Positions 34,963-43,084 of a stretch of DNA of 64,000 bases are shown one piece after another. Where the stretch lies: NCBI RefSeq assembly GCF_009711125.1, contig NZ_WMIB01000003.1:62001-126000 (forward strand), given 5' to 3'. Source of the DNA: Metabacillus mangrovi. GTDB lineage: Bacteria > Bacillota > Bacilli > Bacillales > Bacillaceae. The position numbers and the translations under genes were made by a program. The notes below the pieces were generated by a model. It saw only the letters and a list, made by a program, of their open reading frames with translations. It was not told the DNA's origin and made no database searches. How positions within the stretch are numbered: position 1 is the stretch's first letter; each line of letters opens with the position of its first letter.

Positions 34963-37599
34963 ATGTTGGATAAAAAGAAAATGGTCCTGATCGATGGAAA
35001 CAGCATTGCATACCGTGCTTTTTTTGCATTGCCGCTGCTGAATAATGATAAGGGCGTACATACAAACGCGATATATGGATTTACGATGATCCTGATGAAG
35101 ATTCTGGAAGAAGAAAATCCCACCCATATGCTTGTTGCCTTTGATGCAGGCAAAACAACCTTCCGCCACAAAACATACTCTGAATACAAGGGAGGAAGGC
35201 AAAAGACGCCGCCTGAGCTTTCCGAGCAGTTCCCGTTCATTCATGAACTTCTGGACGCTTACAAGATCCCGCGCTACCAGCTTGAAAACTTTGAAGCGGA
35301 TGACATCATCGGAACGTTTTCCAAAAAGGCGGAAGAAGATGGATTTGAAGTGAAAATCATCTCCGGAGATAAGGATTTAACTCAGCTCGCAAGCGATCGC
35401 ACAACCGTGTCCATCACGAAAAAAGGAATAACGGAAGTGGATTCCTACACGCCGGCATTCATTGAGGAAAAGTACGGCCTCTCCCCATCGCAGATTATTG
35501 ATATGAAGGGTCTGATGGGTGACAGCTCCGATAACATTCCGGGCGTGCAGGGCGTTGGGGAAAAAACGGCCATTAAGCTGCTGAAGGAGTATGGATCGGT
35601 TGAAAAGCTTCTCGAGTCTCTTGATGAGCTGAAAGGCAAGCTGAAGGAACGACTGGAAACACACCGTGAGGATGCGGTCATGAGCAAGGAGCTTGCGACA
35701 ATCAATACGGAAGCACCACTTGAGATCACCATTGAAAACCTTACATACAGCGGCTATGATCCGAAGCTTGTCCTCCCGGTTTTCCGTGAGCTGGGCTTCA
35801 AGACGCTGATCGATAAGTTTGATACAGGAGCAGAAACAGGCGAACCGGAGGAAGAAGAAGATCTTCCTTTCGAAACGGCTGAAGCCGTGACGGCTGAAAT
35901 GCTCACCGATGATGCTGTTCTCGTAGTCGAAGTATGGAACGAAAACTACCACCGCAGTGCTATTGCAGGCTTTGCCATCATCAATGAAAACGGCCGCTAT
36001 TACCTTCCCTATGAGCTGGCGGCTGAATCTCAAGAGTTCAAGCAATGGGCGGCGGACGAGAACAAACGGAAAACGGTATTTGATGCGAAACGTTCAATCG
36101 TTGCGCTCAAATGGCAGGGAATCGAGCTTGAAGGTGTGGACTTTGACATTCTGCTCGCATCCTATATCCTGGATGCATCCCAGACCGCTGACGATGTAGC
36201 GGGCCTCGCGAGATTAAAGGGAATCAGCGGGACGAAAACGGACGAAGCAGTCTACAGCAAAGGTGCGAAGCGGAAGCTTCCGGAACAGGAGCTGCTTGCC
36301 GATCACCTCGTCCGCAAAGGAGAAGCATTGAAAAAGTTAAGGGACATTCTTGAAAAAGAACTGCATGAGAATGATCAATATGATTTGTATCATGACTTGG
36401 AAATGCCGCTCGCCTTAATTTTAGCGGAAATGGAAGCAACGGGTGTGAAGGTCGATACACACCGCCTGAAGGAGATGGGAGCAGAGCTTACAAAAAAGCT
36501 GCAGGCTCTGGAGAACAAGATCCACGGTCTTGCAGGAGAAGCTTTCAATATCAATTCTCCCAAGCAGCTCGGTGTCATCCTGTTTGAAAAGCTCGAGCTG
36601 CCGCCTGTGAAAAAAACAAAAACCGGCTACTCTACTTCTGCGGATGTTCTGGAAAAACTTGCGGACCATCACGAAATTGCAGAGCAGATCTTGCTTTACC
36701 GGCAAATCGGCAAGCTGCAGTCCACTTATATCGAAGGGCTGCTGAAAGTGGTCCACGAGGATTCGCAAAAAGTGCATACACGGTTTAATCAGGCACTTAC
36801 CCAGACCGGCCGCCTCAGTTCAACCGATCCCAACCTCCAGAATATCCCGATCCGTCTGGAGGAAGGCAGGAAAATCCGCGAAGCCTTTATTCCTTCAAAA
36901 GAAGGATGGGTCATTTTCGCGGCGGATTATTCACAGATCGAGCTGAGGGTGCTCGCGCATATTGCCCAGGATAAAAATCTGATGGAAGCATTCAAAAATG
37001 ACATGGATGTTCATACGAAAACGGCTATGGATGTTTTCCATGTAGGGCATGACGAAGTGACCTCCAATATGAGAAGACAGGCTAAAGCGGTCAACTTCGG
37101 AATTGTATACGGGATCAGTGATTACGGTCTTTCCCAGAGCCTCGGCATTACAAGGAAGGAAGCCGGTGAGTTCATCAGCCGCTATCTCGAGAGCTTTGAC
37201 GGAGTAAGGGAATACATGGACGAAATCGTAAGAGAAGCCAAGCAGAAAGGGTATGTTTCCACGCTGCTCCAGAGGAGAAGGTACCTGCCCGAAATTACGA
37301 GCCGCAATTTTAATCTGAGAAGCTTTGCAGAGCGGACGGCGATGAATACACCGATTCAGGGAAGCGCCGCTGATATTATTAAAAAAGCCATGATCGATAT
37401 GGCAAGAGAGCTGGAAGAGCAAAAGCTCCAGACGAACCTTCTTCTTCAGGTGCACGATGAACTGATTTTTGAAGCACCTCCTGAAGAGATCGAAATTCTT
37501 AAAAAGCTCGTGCCGCAAGTAATGGAGCATGCTGTTGAATTGGACGTGCCATTAAAGGTGGATTATTCCTACGGAAGCTCATGGTACGATGCAAAGTAG
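34963..37599 (+). CDS. polA: DNA polymerase I
   Basis: Repair and Okazaki-fragment processing polymerase, 878 residues. Order: 5'-3' exonuclease/flap domain (1-~290; LIDGNSIAYRAFFA, FEADDIIGT, ISGDKDLTQL), a 3'-5' exonuclease-like domain (~300-470) and the polymerase domain (~480-878) with the O-helix RRQAKAVNFGIVYGISDYGL and the palm motif VHDELIFE. The middle domain lacks the acidic DxE pair (EVWNENYH at that place), as in other Bacillus Pol I, so no proofreading is expected. The ATG follows CAAGGAGG. Probably co-transcribed with mutM and coaE. Confidence 0.97.
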   Translation: MLDKKKMVLIDGNSIAYRAFFALPLLNNDKGVHTNAIYGFTMILMKILEEENPTHMLVAFDAGKTTFRHKTYSEYKGGRQKTPPELSEQFPFIHELLDAYKIPRYQLENFEADDIIGTFSKKAEEDGFEVKIISGDKDLTQLASDRTTVSITKKGITEVDSYTPAFIEEKYGLSPSQIIDMKGLMGDSSDNIPGVQGVGEKTAIKLLKEYGSVEKLLESLDELKGKLKERLETHREDAVMSKELATINTEAPLEITIENLTYSGYDPKLVLPVFRELGFKTLIDKFDTGAETGEPEEEEDLPFETAEAVTAEMLTDDAVLVVEVWNENYHRSAIAGFAIINENGRYYLPYELAAESQEFKQWAADENKRKTVFDAKRSIVALKWQGIELEGVDFDILLASYILDASQTADDVAGLARLKGISGTKTDEAVYSKGAKRKLPEQELLADHLVRKGEALKKLRDILEKELHENDQYDLYHDLEMPLALILAEMEATGVKVDTHRLKEMGAELTKKLQALENKIHGLAGEAFNINSPKQLGVILFEKLELPPVKKTKTGYSTSADVLEKLADHHEIAEQILLYRQIGKLQSTYIEGLLKVVHEDSQKVHTRFNQALTQTGRLSSTDPNLQNIPIRLEEGRKIREAFIPSKEGWVIFAADYSQIELRVLAHIAQDKNLMEAFKNDMDVHTKTAMDVFHVGHDEVTSNMRRQAKAVNFGIVYGISDYGLSQSLGITRKEAGEFISRYLESFDGVREYMDEIVREAKQKGYVSTLLQRRRYLPEITSRNFNLRSFAERTAMNTPIQGSAADIIKKAMIDMARELEEQKLQTNLLLQVHDELIFEAPPEEIEILKKLVPQVMEHAVELDVPLKVDYSYGSSWYDAK

Positions 37600-37616
37600 A
37601 AAAAGGATGGGATACT

Positions 37617-38468
37617 ATGCCGGAATTACCTGAAGTCGAAACGGTCAGACGAACACTCATGCAGCTTGTAAAAGGAAAAACCTTTGCTGAAATTGAGGTT
37701 CGCTGGCCGAAGATGATCAAGCGCCCTGACGATGTCCTTCAATTTCAGGACGCACTAAAAGGGCAGACGATCCAGGAGATCGGCAGACGGGGCAAATTTC
37801 TGATGTTCTCTCTTGATCATTACGTGCTCGTCTCCCACCTCCGCATGGAAGGGAAATATAGCTTGTATGACTCCGGTGAGGAGCCGGGCAAGCATACTCA
37901 TGTCATTTTCCATTTTACTGACGGAACGCATCTCAGATATGATGATGTCCGGAAATTTGGGACGATGCACTTATTCGAAAAAGGAACGGAGCAGCAGGAC
38001 CTGCCGCTTTCCCAGCTTGGGCCTGAGCCCTTTACGGAGGATTTTTCCGAAGAATACCTTGCCGGCAGGCTGTCAAGGACGAACAGGATGATTAAGGTGG
38101 CGCTGCTGGATCAGCGTCTTGTTACCGGACTTGGAAACATTTATGTAGATGAAGCGCTGTTCAGAGCCCGTATTCACCCGGAAAAGCCGGCGAAGGAACT
38201 TTCAATCGAAGAGATTCAGCAGCTTCGAAGCAGCATCATTGAGACGCTGAACGAGGCGGTTGAGCAGGGCGGCAGCACCATCCGCTCTTATCTGAATTCG
38301 CAGGGGGAAATCGGCATGTTCCAGCTGAAGCTGTTCGTTTACGGAAAAAAAAATGAACCTTGTAAAATCTGCGGCACGCCCATCGCGAAGAAAGTAACGG
38401 GTGGCAGGGGAACGCATTTCTGCCCGCATTGCCAGACGCTCACTCCAGGCATCAGCGCGGACGTTTAA
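37617..38468 (+). CDS. mutM: Formamidopyrimidine-DNA glycosylase (Fpg/MutM)
   Basis: Removes 8-oxoguanine and formamidopyrimidines and nicks the abasic site. The 283-residue product starts MPELPEVET, supplying the catalytic Pro2 and Glu3 only if ATG 37617 is used, which settles the start over the longer frame from 37581. The conserved Lys is in GRRGKFLMF (~56-64), the helix-two-turn-helix region in GLGNIYVDEALF, and the C-terminal zinc finger in CKICGTPI ... FCPHCQ. It lies 17 bases after polA. Confidence 0.96.
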   Translation: MPELPEVETVRRTLMQLVKGKTFAEIEVRWPKMIKRPDDVLQFQDALKGQTIQEIGRRGKFLMFSLDHYVLVSHLRMEGKYSLYDSGEEPGKHTHVIFHFTDGTHLRYDDVRKFGTMHLFEKGTEQQDLPLSQLGPEPFTEDFSEEYLAGRLSRTNRMIKVALLDQRLVTGLGNIYVDEALFRARIHPEKPAKELSIEEIQQLRSSIIETLNEAVEQGGSTIRSYLNSQGEIGMFQLKLFVYGKKNEPCKICGTPIAKKVTGGRGTHFCPHCQTLTPGISADV

Positions 38469-38535
38469 GCTGCGGCTGCGGCACTCATAATGGGCAGCTG
38501 TCATATAATGCACGAGTATGTAACGGAAGGAGCCT

Positions 38536-39177
38536 GTGCATTATATGATTTCCGCATCTCTGCTTGTTATGGCGATCGCCGTCAGTCTCGACAGCTTTTC
38601 AGTCGGTTTCAGCTATGGTTTGAAGAAAATGAAAATACCGGTCAAATCCCTGCTGATCATAGCCTTATGCTCAGCCTTCAGTCTGCTCGCAGCAATGATG
38701 CTCGGTCATCTTTTAAGTTCTTTCATTGATCCGGAATGGACGAAACGCCTTGGAGGCATCATCCTGATCCTCATTGGGCTATGGGTTTTTTATCAATTTC
38801 TGAAGCCATCGAGGGATCTTTCGAAAGAAGAACGGGAAAAAACCCTGTTTAACCTGGAGATTAAATCTCTTGGAATTGTCATCCATATATTAAGAAAGCC
38901 TGCCTCTGCAGACCTGGACGGTTCCGGGCATATCGCAGGCATTGAAGCTCTGCTGCTGGGAGCCGCTCTTTCGTTTGATGCGTTCGGAGCAGGCTTTGGA
39001 GCAGCGCTGCTCGGATTTTCACCTTTGGCGATGAGTCTGTCAGCGGCTGTGATGAGCTCAGTGTTTCTGCTCGCAGGCATACAGGCCGGCCACCTTTTTG
39101 CTAAATGGTCCTGGATTGAAAAGTTCAGCTGCCTTCCGGGGCTGCTGTTAATATGCATTGGAATTTGGAAGCTATAG
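38536..39177 (+). CDS. ytaF: Sporulation membrane protein YtaF (MntP-like fold)
   Basis: A membrane protein of 210-213 residues with about six hydrophobic segments. Two copies of an internal pattern with an aspartate in the helix (AIAVSLDSFSVGFSYG and LGAALSFDAFGAGFGAALLG) are typical of the MntP/YtaF fold. YtaF in B. subtilis is annotated as a sporulation protein; transport activity is not established. GTG 38536 lies close to AAGGAGCCT; ATG 38545 is an alternative. TATAAT-like CATATAAT at 38511 could be part of its own promoter. Confidence 0.85.
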   Translation: MHYMISASLLVMAIAVSLDSFSVGFSYGLKKMKIPVKSLLIIALCSAFSLLAAMMLGHLLSSFIDPEWTKRLGGIILILIGLWVFYQFLKPSRDLSKEEREKTLFNLEIKSLGIVIHILRKPASADLDGSGHIAGIEALLLGAALSFDAFGAGFGAALLGFSPLAMSLSAAVMSSVFLLAGIQAGHLFAKWSWIEKFSCLPGLLLICIGIWKL

Positions 39178-39191
39178 AGGAGTCGATGTAA

Positions 39192-39788
39192 ATGGGCACG
39201 GTCATTGGCCTGACAGGCGGCATCGCCAGCGGGAAAAGCACAGTATCCTCCATGCTGAAGGAAATGGGTTTTCCGGTTGTAGATGCAGACCTTATCGCAA
39301 AAGAAGCAGTTGATCCCGGCAAGCCGGCTTACCATCGGATTGTCGAGGCTTTCGGAAAAGAAATCCTCCACCCTGACGGAACGATAGACCGCGGGAAGCT
39401 CGGAAATATCATCTTCAATGACAGCGGAAAACGGAACACCCTCAACGGAATTGTACATCCCGAAGTACGAAAAGAAATGATCCGCCAGAGAGAGCTGTAC
39501 AGGGAAAACAGCCTTGCTGTCATCCTGGATATTCCGCTGCTTTTTGAAAGCAGGCTGGAATCCTATGCAGATGTCATTCTGCTAGTCTATGTATCACCGG
39601 CCACCCAGCTCGAACGCCTGATGAAGCGGAACGGCATTACGAAAGAAGAAGCAGAGGCGAGAATCCGCTCGCAAATGCCCCTGGATGAGAAAAAATCCAT
39701 GGCAGGAGCTGTGCTGGATAACAACGGGCCGCCAGAAGATACGAAGCGCCAGCTGATGGAACTCCTGAAGGAATGGAACATTGCGTAA
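39192..39788 (+). CDS. coaE: Dephospho-CoA kinase
   Basis: Last step of coenzyme A synthesis: phosphorylates the 3'-hydroxyl of dephospho-CoA with ATP. The 198-residue product begins with a P-loop, GLTGGIASGKST (~6-17), followed by VDADLIAKEAV (~32-42, CoA-binding acidic region) and the lid region RNGITKEEAEARIRSQM (~137-153). It lies 14 bases after ytaF, in the polA-mutM-ytaF-coaE order of Bacillus, and is followed by a T-rich hairpin. Confidence 0.96.
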   Translation: MGTVIGLTGGIASGKSTVSSMLKEMGFPVVDADLIAKEAVDPGKPAYHRIVEAFGKEILHPDGTIDRGKLGNIIFNDSGKRNTLNGIVHPEVRKEMIRQRELYRENSLAVILDIPLLFESRLESYADVILLVYVSPATQLERLMKRNGITKEEAEARIRSQMPLDEKKSMAGAVLDNNGPPEDTKRQLMELLKEWNIA

Positions 39789-39816
39789 AGGGCCTTTATC
39801 GGGCTCTTTTTTTTAT
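39787..39816 (+). terminator. Probable terminator after coaE
   Basis: An imperfect AAAGGGCC / GGGCTCTTT hairpin with a long T-tract directly after the coaE stop. Confidence 0.6.
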
Positions 39817-39817
39817 G

Positions 39818-40022
39818 AAAAGGCTTTGTTAAAGCATAGTGTTGATTTTTCACACTTGTTGATTGGAGCGAAAGGCGTGAGACTGGGAGCTAGAGAGCAG
39901 CCCGACAGGTGAGACCCCCCTGTTGCGAAGCGAGGAGAAGGCTCACCGCCCGCCCTGGATGAGCGAACGCCTGCCAGCTGCAATCAACAGCCAAGTTTAA
40001 CAGAGCTTATGAATAAAGCCTG
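39818..40022. repeat. Long structured intergenic repeat of the Bacillaceae type
   Basis: A ~200-bp element with complementary ends (GGCTTTGTTAAA near 39821 and TTTAACAGAGC near 39995) and nested inner arms: TTGTTGATTG with CAATCAACA, GCGAAAGGCG with CGAACGCCTG, GGTGAG with CTCACC. The TTGATTGGAGCGAAAGGCG start and AACGCCTG ... AATCAACAG end resemble an intergenic repeat that I recall from many Bacillus-group genomes. A truncated relative lies at 2391. No coding potential. Confidence 0.75.
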
Positions 40023-40178
40023 GCCAGAGGAGCTGTGTTTGAAGCGGCAAGTGCAGATTTCCATCGTCTGCACGGCGTACCTGTCCGCAATCATTCCGGA
40101 TGCAGTATATCTGACTCCCTGAAAAACAACATGAAAATTTCAGAAATTGGTTGTTTTAATCTTTCCAAACCGTCTAAA

Positions 40179-40221
40179 TGTGATATACTAATTGCATAAT
40201 TAATACTTCAAGTATAGCACA
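40179..40221. promoter_or_regulatory. gapB promoter with two inverted CcpN boxes
   Basis: TGTGATATACT (40179-40189) fits the CcpN operator TRTGHYATAYW exactly and overlaps the -10 TATACT (40184-40189). A second exact match, TGTGCTATACT, lies on the opposite strand at 40211-40221. The pair is placed as expected for CcpN repression of gapB during glycolytic growth. Confidence 0.82.
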
Positions 40222-40243
40222 AAAGGGGAAGGGGTCATTTTTT

Positions 40244-41263
40244 ATGAACGTAAATGTTGCCATTAATGGTTTTGGAAGAATTGGAAGAATGGTTTTTCGC
40301 AGAGCAATGATGGAAGAGCAGTTCCGGATCACAGCGATCAACGCCAGCTATCCGGCAGAGACGCTGGCCCATCTGATTAAATATGATACGAACCACGGCC
40401 GTTTTGACGGAGAAGTCATCCCTGCCGGTGATCACCTAATTGTAAACGGTCACAAAATTCTTCTGCTCAACAACAGGGATCCAAGAATGCTTCCTTGGAG
40501 AGAGCTTGAAGTGGACATTGTCATTGAGGCGACCGGCAAGTTCAACTCCAAAGAAAAGGCGATGGCCCATGTTGAAGCCGGTGCAAAAAAAGTTATCCTC
40601 ACAGCACCGGGCAAAAATGAAGACGTGACCATTGTGATGGGTGTGAATGAGCATATGCTCAAAAGCGAACACCAGATCATTTCCAATGCTTCCTGCACCA
40701 CAAACTGTCTGGCACCGGTTGTCAAAATCCTCGATGACCAGTTCGGGATTGTCAACGGCCTGATGACAACTGTTCACGCTTATACAAATGACCAGAGAAA
40801 TATAGATAATCCGCATAAGGATCTGCGCCGTGCCCGTTCATGCGCACAATCCATCATCCCGACAACAACCGGGGCGGCGAAGGCCCTTTCCCTCGTCCTT
40901 CCCCACTTGAATGGAAAGCTTCACGGGATGGCGCTGCGTGTTCCGACCCCGAATGTTTCCCTGGTGGATCTGACAGTGGACGTTAAAAGAGGCGTAACCG
41001 CTGCTGAAGTGAATGAAGCATTCATCAATGCTTCTTCAGGTTCGATGAGAAATGTCGTTGGATTTACAGCAGAACCGCTTGTCTCTGTGGACTTCAACAC
41101 AGATCCCCACTCAGCCGTCATCGACGGGCTGTCGACCCTCGTGATGGAAGGAACAAAAGTGAAGGTGCTTGCCTGGTACGATAATGAATGGGGCTATTCC
41201 TGCCGGGTGGCTGATCTTGTCAGCCTGGTTGCAGCAGACCTGCGGAAGCCGATGAGTGTATAA
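40244..41263 (+). CDS. gapB: NADP-dependent glyceraldehyde-3-phosphate dehydrogenase, gluconeogenic
   Basis: The gluconeogenic GAPDH of Bacillus, which runs the reaction toward glyceraldehyde 3-phosphate with NADPH. The 339-residue protein has the Rossmann motif INGFGRIGRMVFR (~7-19), the active-site SNASCTTNCLAP (catalytic Cys ~152) and the C-terminal WYDNEWGYSCR. At the end of the second strand, where NAD-specific enzymes carry an Asp, this one has INASYP, consistent with NADP use. AAGGGGAAGGGG precedes the ATG. CcpN boxes in the promoter support the assignment over gapA. Confidence 0.95.
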   Translation: MNVNVAINGFGRIGRMVFRRAMMEEQFRITAINASYPAETLAHLIKYDTNHGRFDGEVIPAGDHLIVNGHKILLLNNRDPRMLPWRELEVDIVIEATGKFNSKEKAMAHVEAGAKKVILTAPGKNEDVTIVMGVNEHMLKSEHQIISNASCTTNCLAPVVKILDDQFGIVNGLMTTVHAYTNDQRNIDNPHKDLRRARSCAQSIIPTTTGAAKALSLVLPHLNGKLHGMALRVPTPNVSLVDLTVDVKRGVTAAEVNEAFINASSGSMRNVVGFTAEPLVSVDFNTDPHSAVIDGLSTLVMEGTKVKVLAWYDNEWGYSCRVADLVSLVAADLRKPMSV

Positions 41264-41274
41264 ACACAATCCTT

Positions 41275-41306
41275 GAAAGCTTAGCGGAAACCCGCTAAGC
41301 TTTTTT
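41275..41306 (+). terminator. Intrinsic terminator of gapB
   Basis: AAAGCTTAGCGG pairs perfectly with CCGCTAAGCTTT around AAAC, followed by T's. Confidence 0.92.
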
Positions 41307-41385
41307 ATTGGGGGCACTGGCTTGCAAAATAGCAAACTGCAAAAAGGTTCCTGAAAACTTAAAAAATATTTTTTGCATCCGTGTG

Positions 41386-41414
41386 TTGCAAAAATGTTTT
41401 AAAGGAAGTATACT
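41386..41414 (+). promoter_or_regulatory. Sigma-A promoter of speD
   Basis: TTGCAA (41386-41391), 17-base spacer, TATACT (41409-41414); start expected near 41421. Confidence 0.68.
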
Positions 41415-41420
41415 ATTTTT

Positions 41421-41557
41421 CGTGAACTTCTTGAGAGCAAGGCAATGCAGCTACTTAAAGGGTTAGGACCTCTTAGGACTAACTTTCCCCCGTGGTAGTA
41501 TGGCGTGCTGATGTGCGGAGAACTTCATTCATCGCCAAATTTAATTAAGGGGGATCC
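41421..41557 (+). ncRNA. Candidate structured 5' leader of speD
   Basis: The ~137-base leader holds a hairpin built from AGGGTTAG and CTAACTTT (41459-41488 region) with an inner CCT/AGG step, then a purine/pyrimidine-mixed stretch (GTGGTAGTATGGCGTGCTGATG) that contains no open frame. No T-rich terminator is present, so any control would act on translation or RNA stability. It does not match the SAM-I riboswitch pattern that I know. Confidence 0.4.
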
Positions 41558-41944
41558 ATGACTATGGAAACAATGGGACGACACGTAATCTCAGAGCTTT
41601 GGGGCTGTGATTTCGATAAGTTGAACGACATGGATTATATTGAAAAAACGTTTGTAAATGCTGCATTGAAATCTGGTGCAGAGGTCAGAGAGGTAGCTTT
41701 TCATAAATTTGCTCCACAAGGTGTGAGCGGGGTTGTCATTATTTCTGAATCCCATCTTACGATTCACAGCTTTCCTGAACATGGATATGCAAGCATTGAT
41801 GTATATACATGCGGAGATTTAAATCCAAATATTGCTGCCGACTATATTGCTGAGGCACTAAGTGCACAAACCCGCGAGAACATCGAAATTCCGCGCGGTA
41901 TGGGACCTGTTCAAGTGAAGCACTCCCAGGCTAAAGCCCAGTAA
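41558..41944 (+). CDS. speD: S-adenosylmethionine decarboxylase proenzyme
   Basis: Makes decarboxylated SAM, the aminopropyl donor for spermidine. The proenzyme cleaves itself to create a pyruvoyl group from Ser in [19 protein letters not shown] (about residues 61-79), and the rest is the small class 1b Bacillus type. It has 128 residues from ATG 41558; the second ATG at 41564 (METMGRHV) is better spaced from AAGGGGG and gives the 126-residue length of B. subtilis SpeD. Own promoter, candidate leader and terminator, so monocistronic. Confidence 0.95.
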   Translation: MTMETMGRHVISELWGCDFDKLNDMDYIEKTFVNAALKSGAEVREVAFHKFAPQGVSGVVIISESHLTIHSFPEHGYASIDVYTCGDLNPNIAADYIAEALSAQTRENIEIPRGMGPVQVKHSQAKAQ

Positions 41945-41973
41945 TTTTACGATACGGATAAAGTCTAAGGTTT

Positions 41974-42006
41974 GAGAGGTGTGAAGATTTTTTCACACCT
42001 CTTTTG
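41974..42006 (+). terminator. Intrinsic terminator of speD
   Basis: GAGAGGTGTGAA pairs with TTCACACCTC around GATTTT, followed by TTTT. Confidence 0.9.
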
Positions 42007-42084
42007 ATTATCCGGAAAAAACAGTATGATAGATATATACATACCGGCCCCGTCAGGGCTTTGAAGAGGAGAAGAAGAGCCTAT

Positions 42085-42486
42085 ATGAGTCTACTAAAAA
42101 AAGTCCAAGCCTTTTTTTCAGCACATACCGAAACAGCCGAGCAGCACAGCAATCCCGACTTGCGAAGCCGGTATTATAAAGCAACGGTCAAGAAAGCGAT
42201 GGATGCCGTTCAGGCAGCTGCTTCTTCAAGAGGAGGCTGTGCGGTCACTTCTGTTTCCGAAGAGCGCGGGGAGATCAGCGTGCACATTCAAAAACCGAAA
42301 TCCGCACTGCTGGTCGCAACTGTTATTTCCGTCAGGCCGTTTGAAACTGCCATTGATTTTTCCGTTTCCACGGACACTCCGCTTCCAACTGATTTCGGCT
42401 ACAGCCGGAAGGTCATTCTCGAATACTACAAAAAGCTGGACAGCGAATTGAAATTTGTCGGTGCCGGACTGAATTCGGGCAAATAA
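42085..42486 (+). CDS. Unrecognised cytosolic protein, 133 residues
   Basis: A soluble protein beginning MSLLKKVQAFFSAH, with no signal peptide or membrane segment. Seen are a Lys/Ala-rich helix (RYYKATVKKAMDAVQAAA, ~32-49) and a beta-rich second half (RGEISVHIQKPKSALLVATVI). Homologues in other Bacillus are, as I recall, labelled only 'cytosolic protein'. The ATG at 42085 is 12 bases after GAGGAGAAG, a long spacing, so the start is uncertain; the frame is open back to 42004. It sits between the speD terminator and nrdR, where B. subtilis has no gene. Confidence 0.7.
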   Translation: MSLLKKVQAFFSAHTETAEQHSNPDLRSRYYKATVKKAMDAVQAAASSRGGCAVTSVSEERGEISVHIQKPKSALLVATVISVRPFETAIDFSVSTDTPLPTDFGYSRKVILEYYKKLDSELKFVGAGLNSGK

Positions 42487-42545
42487 AGGAAGGCTGGTAA
42501 CAGGGCACCGCCCAGTTAACATGGAAGGAATGGAGCTGTTGACAG

Positions 42546-43007
42546 ATGAAATGTCCTGCTTGTCATAATCAGGGGACACGAGTGCTTGATTCCCGTCCTG
42601 TAGAGGATGGAAGAGCGATCAGGAGAAGACGCGAGTGCGAAGACTGCCAGTTCCGGTTCACCACCTTTGAAAAAGTGGAAGAAATTCCGCTGATTGTCGT
42701 GAAAAAGGACGGAGCACGCGAAGAGTTCAGCAGGGAGAAGATGCTGCGCGGTCTGATCAAGGCATGTGAAAAGCGTCCGGTCCCCCTGAACAGGCTTGAA
42801 GAAGTGGTTCAGGATATCGAAAAAGAATTACGGAATAATGGCGTATCCGAAGTGAAAAGCGGAAGCGTCGGTGAAATGGTGATGGACAGGCTGGCAGATG
42901 TCGATGAGGTCGCATATGTGCGGTTTGCTTCTGTATACAGGCAATTTAAAGACATCAATGTATTCATTGACGAATTAAAGGAATTGATCAAGAGGGAAAG
43001 CAATTAG
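42546..43007 (+). CDS. nrdR: Transcriptional repressor NrdR
   Basis: Zinc-ribbon/ATP-cone repressor of ribonucleotide reductase genes that senses the (d)ATP balance. The 153-residue protein has zinc ligands Cys3, Cys6, Cys31 and Cys34 ([17 protein letters not shown] ... RRRECEDC), then the ATP cone starting [20 protein letters not shown] (~49-68). NrdR/ytcG precedes dnaB in B. subtilis, as here. Spacing to GGAG is long. No defects. Confidence 0.96.
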   Translation: MKCPACHNQGTRVLDSRPVEDGRAIRRRRECEDCQFRFTTFEKVEEIPLIVVKKDGAREEFSREKMLRGLIKACEKRPVPLNRLEEVVQDIEKELRNNGVSEVKSGSVGEMVMDRLADVDEVAYVRFASVYRQFKDINVFIDELKELIKRESN

Positions 43008-43084
43008 GAGTGCGGATGCTGATTTTCCGGCTCCTTTTATCCTTTTCCCCATCGTAACTCCAGAAAATGGGGAGGAATAACGGA

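Noticed and set aside
41421-41557. SAM-I riboswitch at speD
   Set aside because: Lacks the conserved S-box segments (GAGGGA, GAUGAAACC, GCAACC) and a terminator.
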